Positions 7,454 through 15,200 of a stretch of DNA of 37,662 nucleotides are shown one piece after another. The DNA is from an uncultured Collinsella sp. Its GTDB lineage: Bacteria > Actinomycetota > Coriobacteriia > Coriobacteriales > Coriobacteriaceae. The notes under the pieces were generated by a model, which had not been told where the DNA came from, made no database searches, and saw nothing but the letters and a program-made list of their open reading frames with translations. The DNA lies in assembly GCA_900543275.1 (NCBI GenBank), contig UQQL01000011.1:1-37662 (forward strand), read 5' to 3'. Position 1 is the stretch's first letter. Every line of letters begins with the position of its first letter. The translations under genes were made by a program, and so were the position numbers.

Positions 7454-8473
7454 GTGGGAACCGCGATCGACATGGCATTTGACGGCGCGACGCTTGCCGC
7501 CTGTCCGCTCTCGGCGCTGGTACTCTCGTTTGCCTTCTACGGTTTTTGCGGCTGGGTATGGGAGTCGACAGTCTGCGCCATGCTCAACCACGGACGCTTT
7601 GCCAACAGCGGCTTTTTGCTAGGGCCGTGTTGTCCCATCTACGGTGCGGGCGGCATCGCGTGCTGGTTGCTGCTGCGTGGAATCCCAGACGCCTCGAGCC
7701 AGTTTGTCGCTGCCGCGCTCGTATGCAGCGTGATCGAATATAGCGTGGGCGTGCTGTTGGAAAAAACGACGGGTGCCCGGTTTTGGGATTACTCGCATCT
7801 GCCGTTTAACCTGCACGGACGCATCTGCCTGTACTGGGCCTGCGCGTTTGGCCTGGGTGCACTGTGCATTTGCCGTTTAGTGGAGCCGGCATTGCTGGGG
7901 CTGCTTGGCCATCTGCCGGTGCTGATTGTGCGGCTGTCCGCCTTTATCGTCGCGGTCGCGATGATGGTCGATGCGGTGTGCTCGTTGGCCAGCTGGCGCC
8001 GCCTGTCCGATCAGCTTGAGCGTGTGCGTGCCGACCTTGCCGACCGCATCAATGAGTCGCTTGCCGACGCCTCCGACTCTATGCTCGAACGTATTCCCGA
8101 TTCGGCGATCGACTCGGTGGCGCAGACGCATATCCGCGGTCGCGCCGTTAACGCTTGGCTGGCCGAGCTGGGCGACGCGGCGCTCGATGCCCTGCGCGAG
8201 AAGGCTTCGATGCCGACGTTTATCTCGGATGGTGCTCGCGGCCTGGCGCTCGCTGCCCGCCGCGTTGCCGATGCCGCGCCGAGCATGCCGCGTCCGTCGC
8301 TCAGTCGTCGCCTTGCCGGCAAGCGCATGAGCCGTCCGGTGCCGAGTGTGTCGCTCAGCCGTCGTGACCTGCGCTTCTTTAACGCCTTCCCGCGTCTGCG
8401 CATCAATCGCTACGAGGGCGTCATCCGAGCTACCGACCTCCGTGACCGAGCCCGCGAGCTGTTCCGGCGCTAG
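7454..8473 (+). CDS. CmpB-type putative ABC-transporter type IV membrane protein
   Basis: A 339-residue protein whose N-terminal half matches the PF06541 (ABC_trans_CmpB) family: FAFYGFCGWVWEST, then GFLLGPCCPIYGAGG, several membrane segments to about residue 180, and the internal motif FWDYSHLPFNLHGRICLYWA. The C-terminal 150 residues are soluble, Arg/Ala-rich and probably helical, and are not part of the family core. The start is GTG at 7454 with AGAGGAG upstream; ATG at 7472 is the alternative. The gene is immediately downstream of the HD-domain gene (3-nt gap). Despite the family name no ABC ATPase is nearby, and the biochemical role is unknown. Confidence 0.75.
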   Translation: MGTAIDMAFDGATLAACPLSALVLSFAFYGFCGWVWESTVCAMLNHGRFANSGFLLGPCCPIYGAGGIACWLLLRGIPDASSQFVAAALVCSVIEYSVGVLLEKTTGARFWDYSHLPFNLHGRICLYWACAFGLGALCICRLVEPALLGLLGHLPVLIVRLSAFIVAVAMMVDAVCSLASWRRLSDQLERVRADLADRINESLADASDSMLERIPDSAIDSVAQTHIRGRAVNAWLAELGDAALDALREKASMPTFISDGARGLALAARRVADAAPSMPRPSLSRRLAGKRMSRPVPSVSLSRRDLRFFNAFPRLRINRYEGVIRATDLRDRARELFRR

Positions 8474-8600
8474 CCAGAGCGGAGCCAAGCGCGCCCTTCT
8501 CGTTCGCACGTTTCCCGTTCGTTTCGCGCCCGTTGCCGTGCCGTTTCCAAGATTGCGGCACCGTTTCCATTCGACAACGCAGCGTTTAACAACGCCGTAT

Positions 8601-8614
8601 CTGGTCTACACCAG
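8601..8614. promoter_or_regulatory. Inverted repeat CTGGT-n4-ACCAG upstream of amt
   Basis: CTGGTCTACACCAG lies 58 nt upstream of the amt start. It closely resembles the TGGTCTAGACCA-type operators bound by GntR/HutC-family regulators such as DasR and NagR. Whether such a regulator acts here is unknown; a GlnR or AmtR type site was not seen. The surrounding 198-nt gap (8474-8671) contains no other recognisable element. Confidence 0.4.
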
Positions 8615-8671
8615 TTGGCCCTCGGCCGCATCATGAGCGCCGACAACGTTCATGCGACCAAGGGGGAGCGA

Positions 8672-9949
8672 ATGTACGATACAGGATCGACAACGTTTAT
8701 GCTCATCTGCACCATGCTCGTGTTTTTAATGACACCGGGTCTGGCGTTTTTCTATGGCGGCCTGTCCAGGCGCAAAAATGTCATCAATACCATGCTCATG
8801 TGCTTTGGCACCATTGGCCTGGTTGGCGTGCTGTGGATTGTTGCCGGCTGGTCGCTGGCCTACGGCGGTGACGGCTCGAACCCGTTTATTGGAGGCCTTG
8901 ACCAGCTGCTGTGCCTGCCGGTGCTCAACCAAGTACTGCAGGCAGCCGAGGGCAATGCTGCCGACGGTGCCGTCTACCCTCAGATCATCAACATTGCCTT
9001 CCAGATGGCGTTTGCCATGATCACCGCCGCTATCGTCACGGGCAGCCTGGCAGGTCGCGTTAAGTTTGGTGCCATGACGGCCTTCCTGGGTATTTGGCTG
9101 CTTGTGGTCTATGCGCCGCTCGCCCACATGGTTTGGGGCGGCGATGGCTCTTTTATCGGCGACATCATCGGCGCGCTCGACTTTGCCGGCGGCGACGTGG
9201 TGCACATTTCGTCCGGTCTTACGGGCCTGATTCTTTGCTTAATGCTCGGCCGTCGTCGCGGCTTTGGCATGGTGAGCTACCGTCCGCATAACGTGCCGTT
9301 TGTGGCGCTGGGCGCCGGCCTGCTTTGGTTTGGCTGGTTTGGCTTTAACGGCGGCAGCGAGTTTAAGGCCGACGCCGTGGCGGCACTCGCCATCCTCAAC
9401 ACCGTGACGGCCAGCGCGGCAGGCATGGTCTCGTGGCTTGCCGTCGAGCGCGTGCATACTGGTCGTCCCACGCTGGTGGGTGCCAGCACCGGTCTGGTTG
9501 CAGGCCTTGTGGTGGTCACGCCGGGCGCGGGCTTTGTCGAGCCGTGGGCGGCGCTGGTCATGGGCTTGATCGTGTCGCCCGTCTGCTACCTGGCCATCAG
9601 CCATCTTAAGACCAAGTTCGGCTACGACGATGCGCTCGATGCATTTGGTTGCCACGGTATCGGCGGCATTTTGGGCGGCGCGCTCACGGGTCTGTTCTGC
9701 GTGCCGGAGCTCTCGTGGACTGGTAAGGGCGGCCTGTTCTATACGGGCGACGTGTCGCTGCTCATCTCGCAGGTCCTGGGCATTGTGGTGACGGTCGCTA
9801 TTGTGCTGGTGCTCGACTTGGTGATCGCCGCGGTGGTCAAGGCGCTGTTCCACGGCAGCCTGCGTGTGGACGAGGGCGACGAGGCGCTGGGCCTGGATGC
9901 GAGTCAGCACGGCGAGAGCGCCTATCCTTCTTTCTCCGGACTCGATTAG
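8672..9949 (+). CDS. amt: Ammonium transporter (Amt family)
   Basis: A 425-residue Amt/MEP/Rh channel that conducts ammonium across the cell membrane. About eleven membrane segments are visible. The two pore histidines lie in GGDVVHISSG and FGCHGIGGILGG, and the N-terminal segment PGLAFFYGGLSRRKN is characteristic. The start at 8672 (MYDTGST) follows AGGGGGAG; the open frame extends to 8615 without family resemblance. It is followed after 154 nt by a P-II protein gene, the classical amt-glnK pairing in which the P-II trimer plugs the transporter when nitrogen is plentiful. The gap between them holds a long hairpin. Confidence 0.96.
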   Translation: MYDTGSTTFMLICTMLVFLMTPGLAFFYGGLSRRKNVINTMLMCFGTIGLVGVLWIVAGWSLAYGGDGSNPFIGGLDQLLCLPVLNQVLQAAEGNAADGAVYPQIINIAFQMAFAMITAAIVTGSLAGRVKFGAMTAFLGIWLLVVYAPLAHMVWGGDGSFIGDIIGALDFAGGDVVHISSGLTGLILCLMLGRRRGFGMVSYRPHNVPFVALGAGLLWFGWFGFNGGSEFKADAVAALAILNTVTASAAGMVSWLAVERVHTGRPTLVGASTGLVAGLVVVTPGAGFVEPWAALVMGLIVSPVCYLAISHLKTKFGYDDALDAFGCHGIGGILGGALTGLFCVPELSWTGKGGLFYTGDVSLLISQVLGIVVTVAIVLVLDLVIAAVVKALFHGSLRVDEGDEALGLDASQHGESAYPSFSGLD

Positions 9950-9951
9950 CA

Positions 9952-10059
9952 GCGCGGCTTTCCCAAGCACCCGACCTTGCCCCTCAAACCGTCGCTTGCG
10001 TACCGAAGTACGCGGCGCTCCTCTTTCGGGGCAATCTCGGGCACTTGGAAAACCCGCGT
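9952..10059 (+). repeat. 108-nt imperfect hairpin between amt and glnB
   Basis: Two 52-nt arms (9952-10003 and 10008-10059) pair without gaps around a CGAA tetraloop. The apical stem GCGTAC/GTACGC is perfect. TTGCCCC pairs with GGGGCAA, CCCGA with TCGGG, and the outer CGCGG with CCGCG, with internal mismatches between these blocks. It begins 3 nt after the amt stop codon. There is no T tract, so it is not a standard terminator. It may be an RNA-processing or mRNA-stabilising element, or a dispersed palindromic repeat. Confidence 0.8.
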
Positions 10060-10103
10060 CATTGAATGGCAATTCATTTCTTTACTAAAGAGAGGAATTT
10101 ACT

Positions 10104-10442
10104 ATGAAGAAGATTACGGCGATCGTTCGTGCCGAGAAGCTTGAGGTTCTTAAAGATGCGCTGTTTGCTGCCGATGTTCGTGGCATGACTATCAACCAGG
10201 TACAGGGCTGCGGCGCGCAGCATGGCTGGAAAGAATACGTGCGCGGTAACGAGCTACTCGTCAACACGATTCCTAAGGTGCAGTTCACCCTCATCTGCGC
10301 CGACGAGCATGTCGACGGTATCGTTGAGATCATCTGCAACGCAGCTCGCACCGGTGCCGTCGGCGACGGCAAGATTTGGGTCGAGCCGGTCGAGGAAGTC
10401 ATCCGCATCCGTACCGGCGAACACGGCCCTTCTGCGGTGTAG
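10104..10442 (+). CDS. glnB: P-II family nitrogen regulatory protein
   Basis: A 112-residue P-II protein, normal length. It would form trimers that sense ATP/ADP and 2-oxoglutarate and regulate the ammonium transporter encoded just upstream. The C-terminal signature RTGAVGDGKIWV is intact, as are VQGCGAQHGW and the Lys/Arg nucleotide ligands IRIRTGE. In the T-loop, the usual RGAEYMVDFLPK is RGNELLVNTIPK here, so the uridylylated Tyr51 is replaced by Leu. Regulation must therefore rely on ligand binding or another modification. AGAGAGGAA precedes the ATG. Downstream is a weak terminator. Confidence 0.95.
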   Translation: MKKITAIVRAEKLEVLKDALFAADVRGMTINQVQGCGAQHGWKEYVRGNELLVNTIPKVQFTLICADEHVDGIVEIICNAARTGAVGDGKIWVEPVEEVIRIRTGEHGPSAV

Positions 10443-10460
10443 GACAATCTTTCGCCTGAT

Positions 10461-10486
10461 GGGCGCGCCTCTCTTGGGGCACGCCC
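10461..10486 (+). terminator. Weak hairpin after glnB
   Basis: GGGCGCGCC (10461-10469) pairs with GGCACGCCC (10478-10486) with one mismatch, followed by GTTCTCGTCT. It is 18 nt after the glnB stop. The T tract is poor, so some read-through into the HAD gene is possible. Confidence 0.45.
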
Positions 10487-10529
10487 GTTCTCGTCTACAA
10501 TATCGTGCAGACGAAGGAGAGGCGTGCCC

Positions 10530-11387
10530 ATGATCAAGATGTTTGCGAGTGACTTAGACGGAACGCTGCTGAACGCCCTGCATGAGGCGGATGGGACCAT
10601 CCGCCGTGCCATTCGCGAGCTGACCGAGGCTGGCCTGCATGTGGTTCCCGCGACCGGACGCTCGACGCTGCCGATCGGCGAGCATGGCTTTACGGGCCTG
10701 GCACTCGATGCCTGCTGCTCTAACGGCTCCATCGTGCGCGACAGCCATGGCGAGGTGCTCAAAACCTGGACCATCGATCCGCAGGTTACCGAGGAGCTGC
10801 TCAAGGCATTCCCGGGCATTTGCTTTGATTGCTCCACACCCGATGGCATGTTCTCGAGTGGGTCGTTCGAGATGCACCAGGCGGGCTTTAAAAAGGACAG
10901 TCCTATCAAGCGCATCGTGATGCGCGGCATGCGTGCACGTGGGGGGTATCACGAGGAGCAATATTTCGACCAGTCGATCGGTGACATCCTGCGCCACGAT
11001 GTGTGCAAGATTAACTGTCGCGTGCTCTCGCCCGAGCTGGAGCGCGACCTTAAGGCGTATTTGGCCGAGCGATCGGACCGCGTGGTCAACGCGCCGTTTG
11101 ACCCGGTGATGTTCGAGATCACGGACGTAGCGTGCAACAAGGGCGAGAGCGTGGCCTGGCTGGCGGGCTACTACGGTATTGCCGAGGATGAGGTCGCGGT
11201 CTACGGCGACGGCGGCAACGACATCGCCATGCTCAAGCGTTTCCGCCACAGCTATGCGACCAAAAACGCTAGCGATGCAGCTAAAGCCGCCGCGAGCGTG
11301 ACCATCGGCAGCTGCATGATCCACGCCGTCCCCAAACACATGCTCGCCACCATGCACAAGCAAAACTCCCACACCATCATCGAATAA
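10530..11387 (+). CDS. Cof-type HAD-superfamily phosphatase
   Basis: A 285-residue haloacid-dehalogenase hydrolase of the Cof/IIB class, which dephosphorylates sugar phosphates or similar small metabolites in the cytoplasm. Motif I is DLDGTLL (Asp8 and Asp10), motif II is ATGRS, motif III is the Lys in NKGES, and motif IV is YGDGGNDIAML. The C2-type cap lies between motifs II and III. ATG at 10530 is chosen because AAGGAG (10514-10519) is 10 nt away; GTG at 10524 would be only 4 nt away. The gene is followed directly by a GACAG-loop hairpin. The substrate cannot be predicted. Confidence 0.92.
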   Translation: MIKMFASDLDGTLLNALHEADGTIRRAIRELTEAGLHVVPATGRSTLPIGEHGFTGLALDACCSNGSIVRDSHGEVLKTWTIDPQVTEELLKAFPGICFDCSTPDGMFSSGSFEMHQAGFKKDSPIKRIVMRGMRARGGYHEEQYFDQSIGDILRHDVCKINCRVLSPELERDLKAYLAERSDRVVNAPFDPVMFEITDVACNKGESVAWLAGYYGIAEDEVAVYGDGGNDIAMLKRFRHSYATKNASDAAKAAASVTIGSCMIHAVPKHMLATMHKQNSHTIIE

Positions 11388-11388
11388 T

Positions 11389-11415
11389 GTGACAAAGGGA
11401 CAGCCCCTTTGTCAC
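11389..11415 (+). repeat. GACAG-loop hairpin element, copy 2
   Basis: GTGACAAAGGG (11389-11399) pairs perfectly with CCCTTTGTCAC (11405-11415) around the loop ACAGC. It begins 2 nt after the stop codon of the HAD gene. It shares the AAGGGACAG core with the other copies but has its own stem sequence. Confidence 0.8.
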
Positions 11416-11451
11416 GCCCAAAATATTGCCTTTACGTGTTGATACACACGG

Positions 11452-11487
11452 TGTGCAATAATACTCGCACTGTGCAATAGCGCACAG
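11452..11487. promoter_or_regulatory. Candidate operator in front of the TetR gene
   Basis: TGTGCAATA occurs at 11452-11460 and again 19 bp later at 11471-11479. The second copy is part of an inverted repeat, CTGTGC-n6-GCACAG (11470-11487). It lies 22 nt upstream of the TetR-family start codon, a normal place for autoregulation. TTGATA at 11439 could be a -35 element. Confidence 0.45.
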
Positions 11488-11508
11488 GCTGAGTAACAAG
11501 GAGGACGC

Positions 11509-12219
11509 TTGTCCCAGCTCGAGAAATGCGATCGCCGGTCCCTTCGCTCGCAGCGTGCCCTTCGCCAGGCGCTTGCCAGCGAACTTGCCGAAAGCGGCGA
11601 TCTTTCGCGCATTAACGTCGCATCGCTCACCGAGCGTGCCGGCCTTACGCGCCGCACGTTCTATTCGCACTACCGCGATATTCCCGACTTCATCAATCAA
11701 ATCGAGGACGGCTTGCTGGCCGAGATCCGTGAGCGCATTGAGCTCATCACCGCAGCTCAGCTGCCAGATCTCTATCACAACATCGATGAGCTCGAGCCGG
11801 CGCCCGGTTCGGTTGATCTGCTGCGTTATCTTGCGGCCAACCGCGACTTAATCGGTGCGCTGCTGGGTCCGGGCGGCGACCAGGCCTTCATTAAAAGGAT
11901 CATCGACACCGCTCGTGAGGCTGTGGTGCCGCGTGCGCAGACGGGCATTTTGGGCCTGGCGCTGGGCACGTTCTTTGACTACTACGTCACCTATGTCGTG
12001 AGTGCCGAGGTCGGCATGATTCAGCGCTGGTTTGAGCGTGGGCTCACCGAATCGCCCGAGGCCATGGCGCGCATTATGACGGTGCTCGCTTTTGTGCGCC
12101 CCGGCGACCTGTATGGCCAACCCATCGATATCAACGTGCCGGAATACGGCATGAAGCTATTGAACTTGCAGCTCGAGGATGCGGTCGACACCGCCGCAAC
12201 CGTCGAGTCCAACAACTAA
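11509..12219 (+). CDS. TetR/AcrR-family transcriptional regulator
   Basis: A 236-residue regulator with an N-terminal TetR-type helix-turn-helix (about 37-58, INVASLTERAGLTRRTFYSHYRD) and a helical ligand-binding C-terminal half with no recognisable ligand motif. The start is an unusual TTG at 11509 with a strong AAGGAGG four bases before it; no in-frame ATG is better placed. The stop is 11 nt before the giant activase gene, so the two are very likely co-transcribed and the regulator probably controls that gene. A tandem/inverted repeat at 11452-11487 is the likely operator. The effector is unknown; an acyl-CoA related signal would fit the neighbour but is inference. Confidence 0.88.
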   Translation: MSQLEKCDRRSLRSQRALRQALASELAESGDLSRINVASLTERAGLTRRTFYSHYRDIPDFINQIEDGLLAEIRERIELITAAQLPDLYHNIDELEPAPGSVDLLRYLAANRDLIGALLGPGGDQAFIKRIIDTAREAVVPRAQTGILGLALGTFFDYYVTYVVSAEVGMIQRWFERGLTESPEAMARIMTVLAFVRPGDLYGQPIDINVPEYGMKLLNLQLEDAVDTAATVESNN

Positions 12220-12230
12220 GAGGAGAGACA

Positions 12231-15200
12231 ATGAGCAAACTCGTCGAGGGCATCAAGGACCGTGTGGTCGCTGCCGCACGCGAGGCCGCGCCCGCCGTGG
12301 TGGACGCTGCGCAGAAGGCTGCGACCGCTGCTGCCGAGAAAGTTGCCGAGGCTGTTGCCGATGCCAAGAACGCGGCAGGAGAGACGTCCGTCGCTAGCGA
12401 GCCCGTAGCCGCCACTGAGCCCGTAGCCGCCGCCAACGCCCCCGAAGGCGCGATCTTCAACCCCGAGAACGCTCGTGGCAACCTGCACCTGGGCATCGAC
12501 GTGGGCTCCACCACCGTCAAGCTTGCCGTGCTCAACGACGACAACCAGATCGTCTACGCCAAGTACCAGCGCCACCACACCGACGTTCGCGCTTGCGCCC
12601 GCGACCTGTTTGAGGGCGCCGCGACCGTGCTGCCGACGGCCCAGATGACCTGCGCCATCACCGGCTCGGGCGGCCTGCTGCTGTCCCAGTGGCTCGACCT
12701 GGAGTTTGTCCAGGAGGTCATCGCCAGCAAGCGTGCCGTCGAGACCCTCATCCCGGCCACCGATGTCGCCATCGAGCTGGGCGGCGAGGACGCCAAGATC
12801 ATCTACTTTGACAACGGCATCGAGCAGCGCATGAACGGCACCTGCGCCGGCGGCACGGGCGCGTTCATCGACCAGATGGCAACCCTGCTGCACACCGACG
12901 CGAGCGGCCTTAACGAGCTCGCGGCCAACGCCACCACCATCTATCCCATCGCCAGCCGCTGCGGCGTCTTTGCCAAGACCGACGTCCAGCCGCTGCTCAA
13001 CGAGGGCGCCCGCCCCGAGGACGTCGCCGCTTCCATCTTCCAGGCCGTCGTGACCCAGACCATCTCGGGCCTGGCGTGCGGCCGTCCCATCCGCGGTAAC
13101 GTCGCCTTCCTGGGCGGCCCGCTGCAGTATCTCTCCGAGCTGCGCCACCGCTTCTACCTCACGCTCAACCTGGACGAGGAGCACCGTATCGTGCCCCAAA
13201 ACGCTCACCTGTTTGTGGCGAGCGGCGCCGCCATGGCGCACGAGTCCAACAAGCTCAGCACGTTCCCGCAGCTCATTGAGGCTATCGATGCTCTGGGTGA
13301 CACACAGGGTGCCGAGGTCGAGCGTCTGGATCCGCTCTTTGCCACCGACGAGGACTTTGCCGAGTTCAAAACCCGCCACGACCAGGAAGTCGTCCCCAAG
13401 GGCAAGCTCGACGGCTACACCGGCCGCGTGTTCATTGGCATCGACGCCGGTTCCACGACCATGAAGGCCGCGCTCGTAGGCGAGGACGGCCAGCTGCTGC
13501 ACACCTGGTATGGCAACAACAACGGTGACATCCTGGGCACGGCCAAGGTCATCATGGCCGATTTCTACAACCACATCCCCGCGGGCTGCACCATCGGCCA
13601 CGTGACCACCACGGGCTACGGCGAGGCGCTGCTCATCGAGGCCCTCAAGGCTGACTCCGGCGAGATCGAGACCGTCGCGCACCTGCGCGGCGCCAAGGCA
13701 TTCCTGCCCGGCGTCGAGTTTATTCTGGACATCGGCGGCCAGGACATGAAGTGTCTGCGCGTGAAGGACGGCGTCATCGAGCACATCATGCTCAACGAGG
13801 CCTGCTCGTCGGGCTGCGGCAGCTTTATCGAGAGTTTCGCCGTGTCTATGAACATGGACGTGCGCGCGTTTGCCGATGCCGCCATTCATGCCAAGGCCCC
13901 CGTCGACCTGGGCAGCCGCTGCACGGTCTTTATGAACTCGCGCGTCAAGCAGGCGCAAAAGGAAGGCGCCACGGTGGGCGACATCGCGGCCGGCCTGTCT
14001 TATTCCGTCATCAAGAATGCCCTGTTCAAGGTCATTAAGCTGCGCGATCCCAAGGAGATCGGCAATCAGGTGATCGTCCAAGGCGGCACCTTTATGTCCG
14101 ACGCCACGCTGCGTGCGTTTGAGCAGCTCACCGGTGTTCACGCCGTGCGCCCCGACATCGCCGGCTGTATGGGCGCCTACGGTGCGGCCCTGCTCGCCCG
14201 CGATCGCGCCGGCGCCGACGGCACCTCGACCATCCTTTCGGCCGAGGACATCGCGCACCTCACCGTGACGCAAAAGCACGTCCGCTGCGGACGTTGCTCC
14301 AACAACTGCCAGCTTACCGTCAACGATTTTGGCGGCGGCAGGCGCTTCATTACCGGCAACCGCTGCGAGAAGGGCGCCGGCCACAAAAAGCAAAAGACCG
14401 AGGCCCCCAACCTCTTCAAAAAGAAAAACGAGCTGCTGTTTAACCGCGAGGTGCTGTGCCCCGACGAGGCCCCGCGCGGCACCGTCGGCATCCCCCGCGC
14501 ACTCAACATGTACGAGAACTACCCCTTCTGGCACGCGTTCTTTACGCGTCTGGGCTTTAGCGTGCAACTGTCCGACCAGTCGAGCAAGAAGACCTACCAG
14601 GCGGGCATCGAGTCCATGCCGTCCGAGAGCGTGTGCTATCCGGCAAAGATGAGCCACGGCCATGTGATGAACCTTATCGACCGCGATGTCGACTTCATCT
14701 GGATGCCGTGCGTGCGCTGGGAGCGCAAGGAGGATCCGACGGCTGGCAACTGCTATAACTGCCCCATCGTCATGAGCTACCCCACGGCGTTGGCACTCAA
14801 CATCGACGAGATCCGCGAGCAGAACATCGAGTTCCTGTATCCGTTTGTGCCCTATCACGACAAGACCGAGCTCAAGCGCCGTCTGTACCAGGTGCTCGCC
14901 GTCGATCGCGTGGCCGATGCTGAGGCCGGTCGCGGTCGCGTGCGCGGTCCTAAAATCACGCGCTCCGAGGTCGATGCCGCCGTCAACGCCGCCTACGAGG
15001 CCGATGCGCGTTTCCACGAGGACATCCAGACCATGGGCGAGGAGGCCCTTAAGTGGGTCGAGGACCACGGCGGCCATGGCATTGTGCTCGCCGGTCGTCC
15101 CTACCATAACGACCCCGAGATCAACCATGCCCTGCCCGAGCTTATCTCGAGCTTTGGCTTTGCGGTCTTTACCGAGGATTCGCTCGCGCATCTGGTAAAA

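Noticed and set aside
11389..11415. GACAG-loop hairpins as ordinary intrinsic terminators
   Set aside because: Two copies have no T tract after the stem and one is followed shortly by a normal terminator. Conserved loops with differing stems need another explanation.
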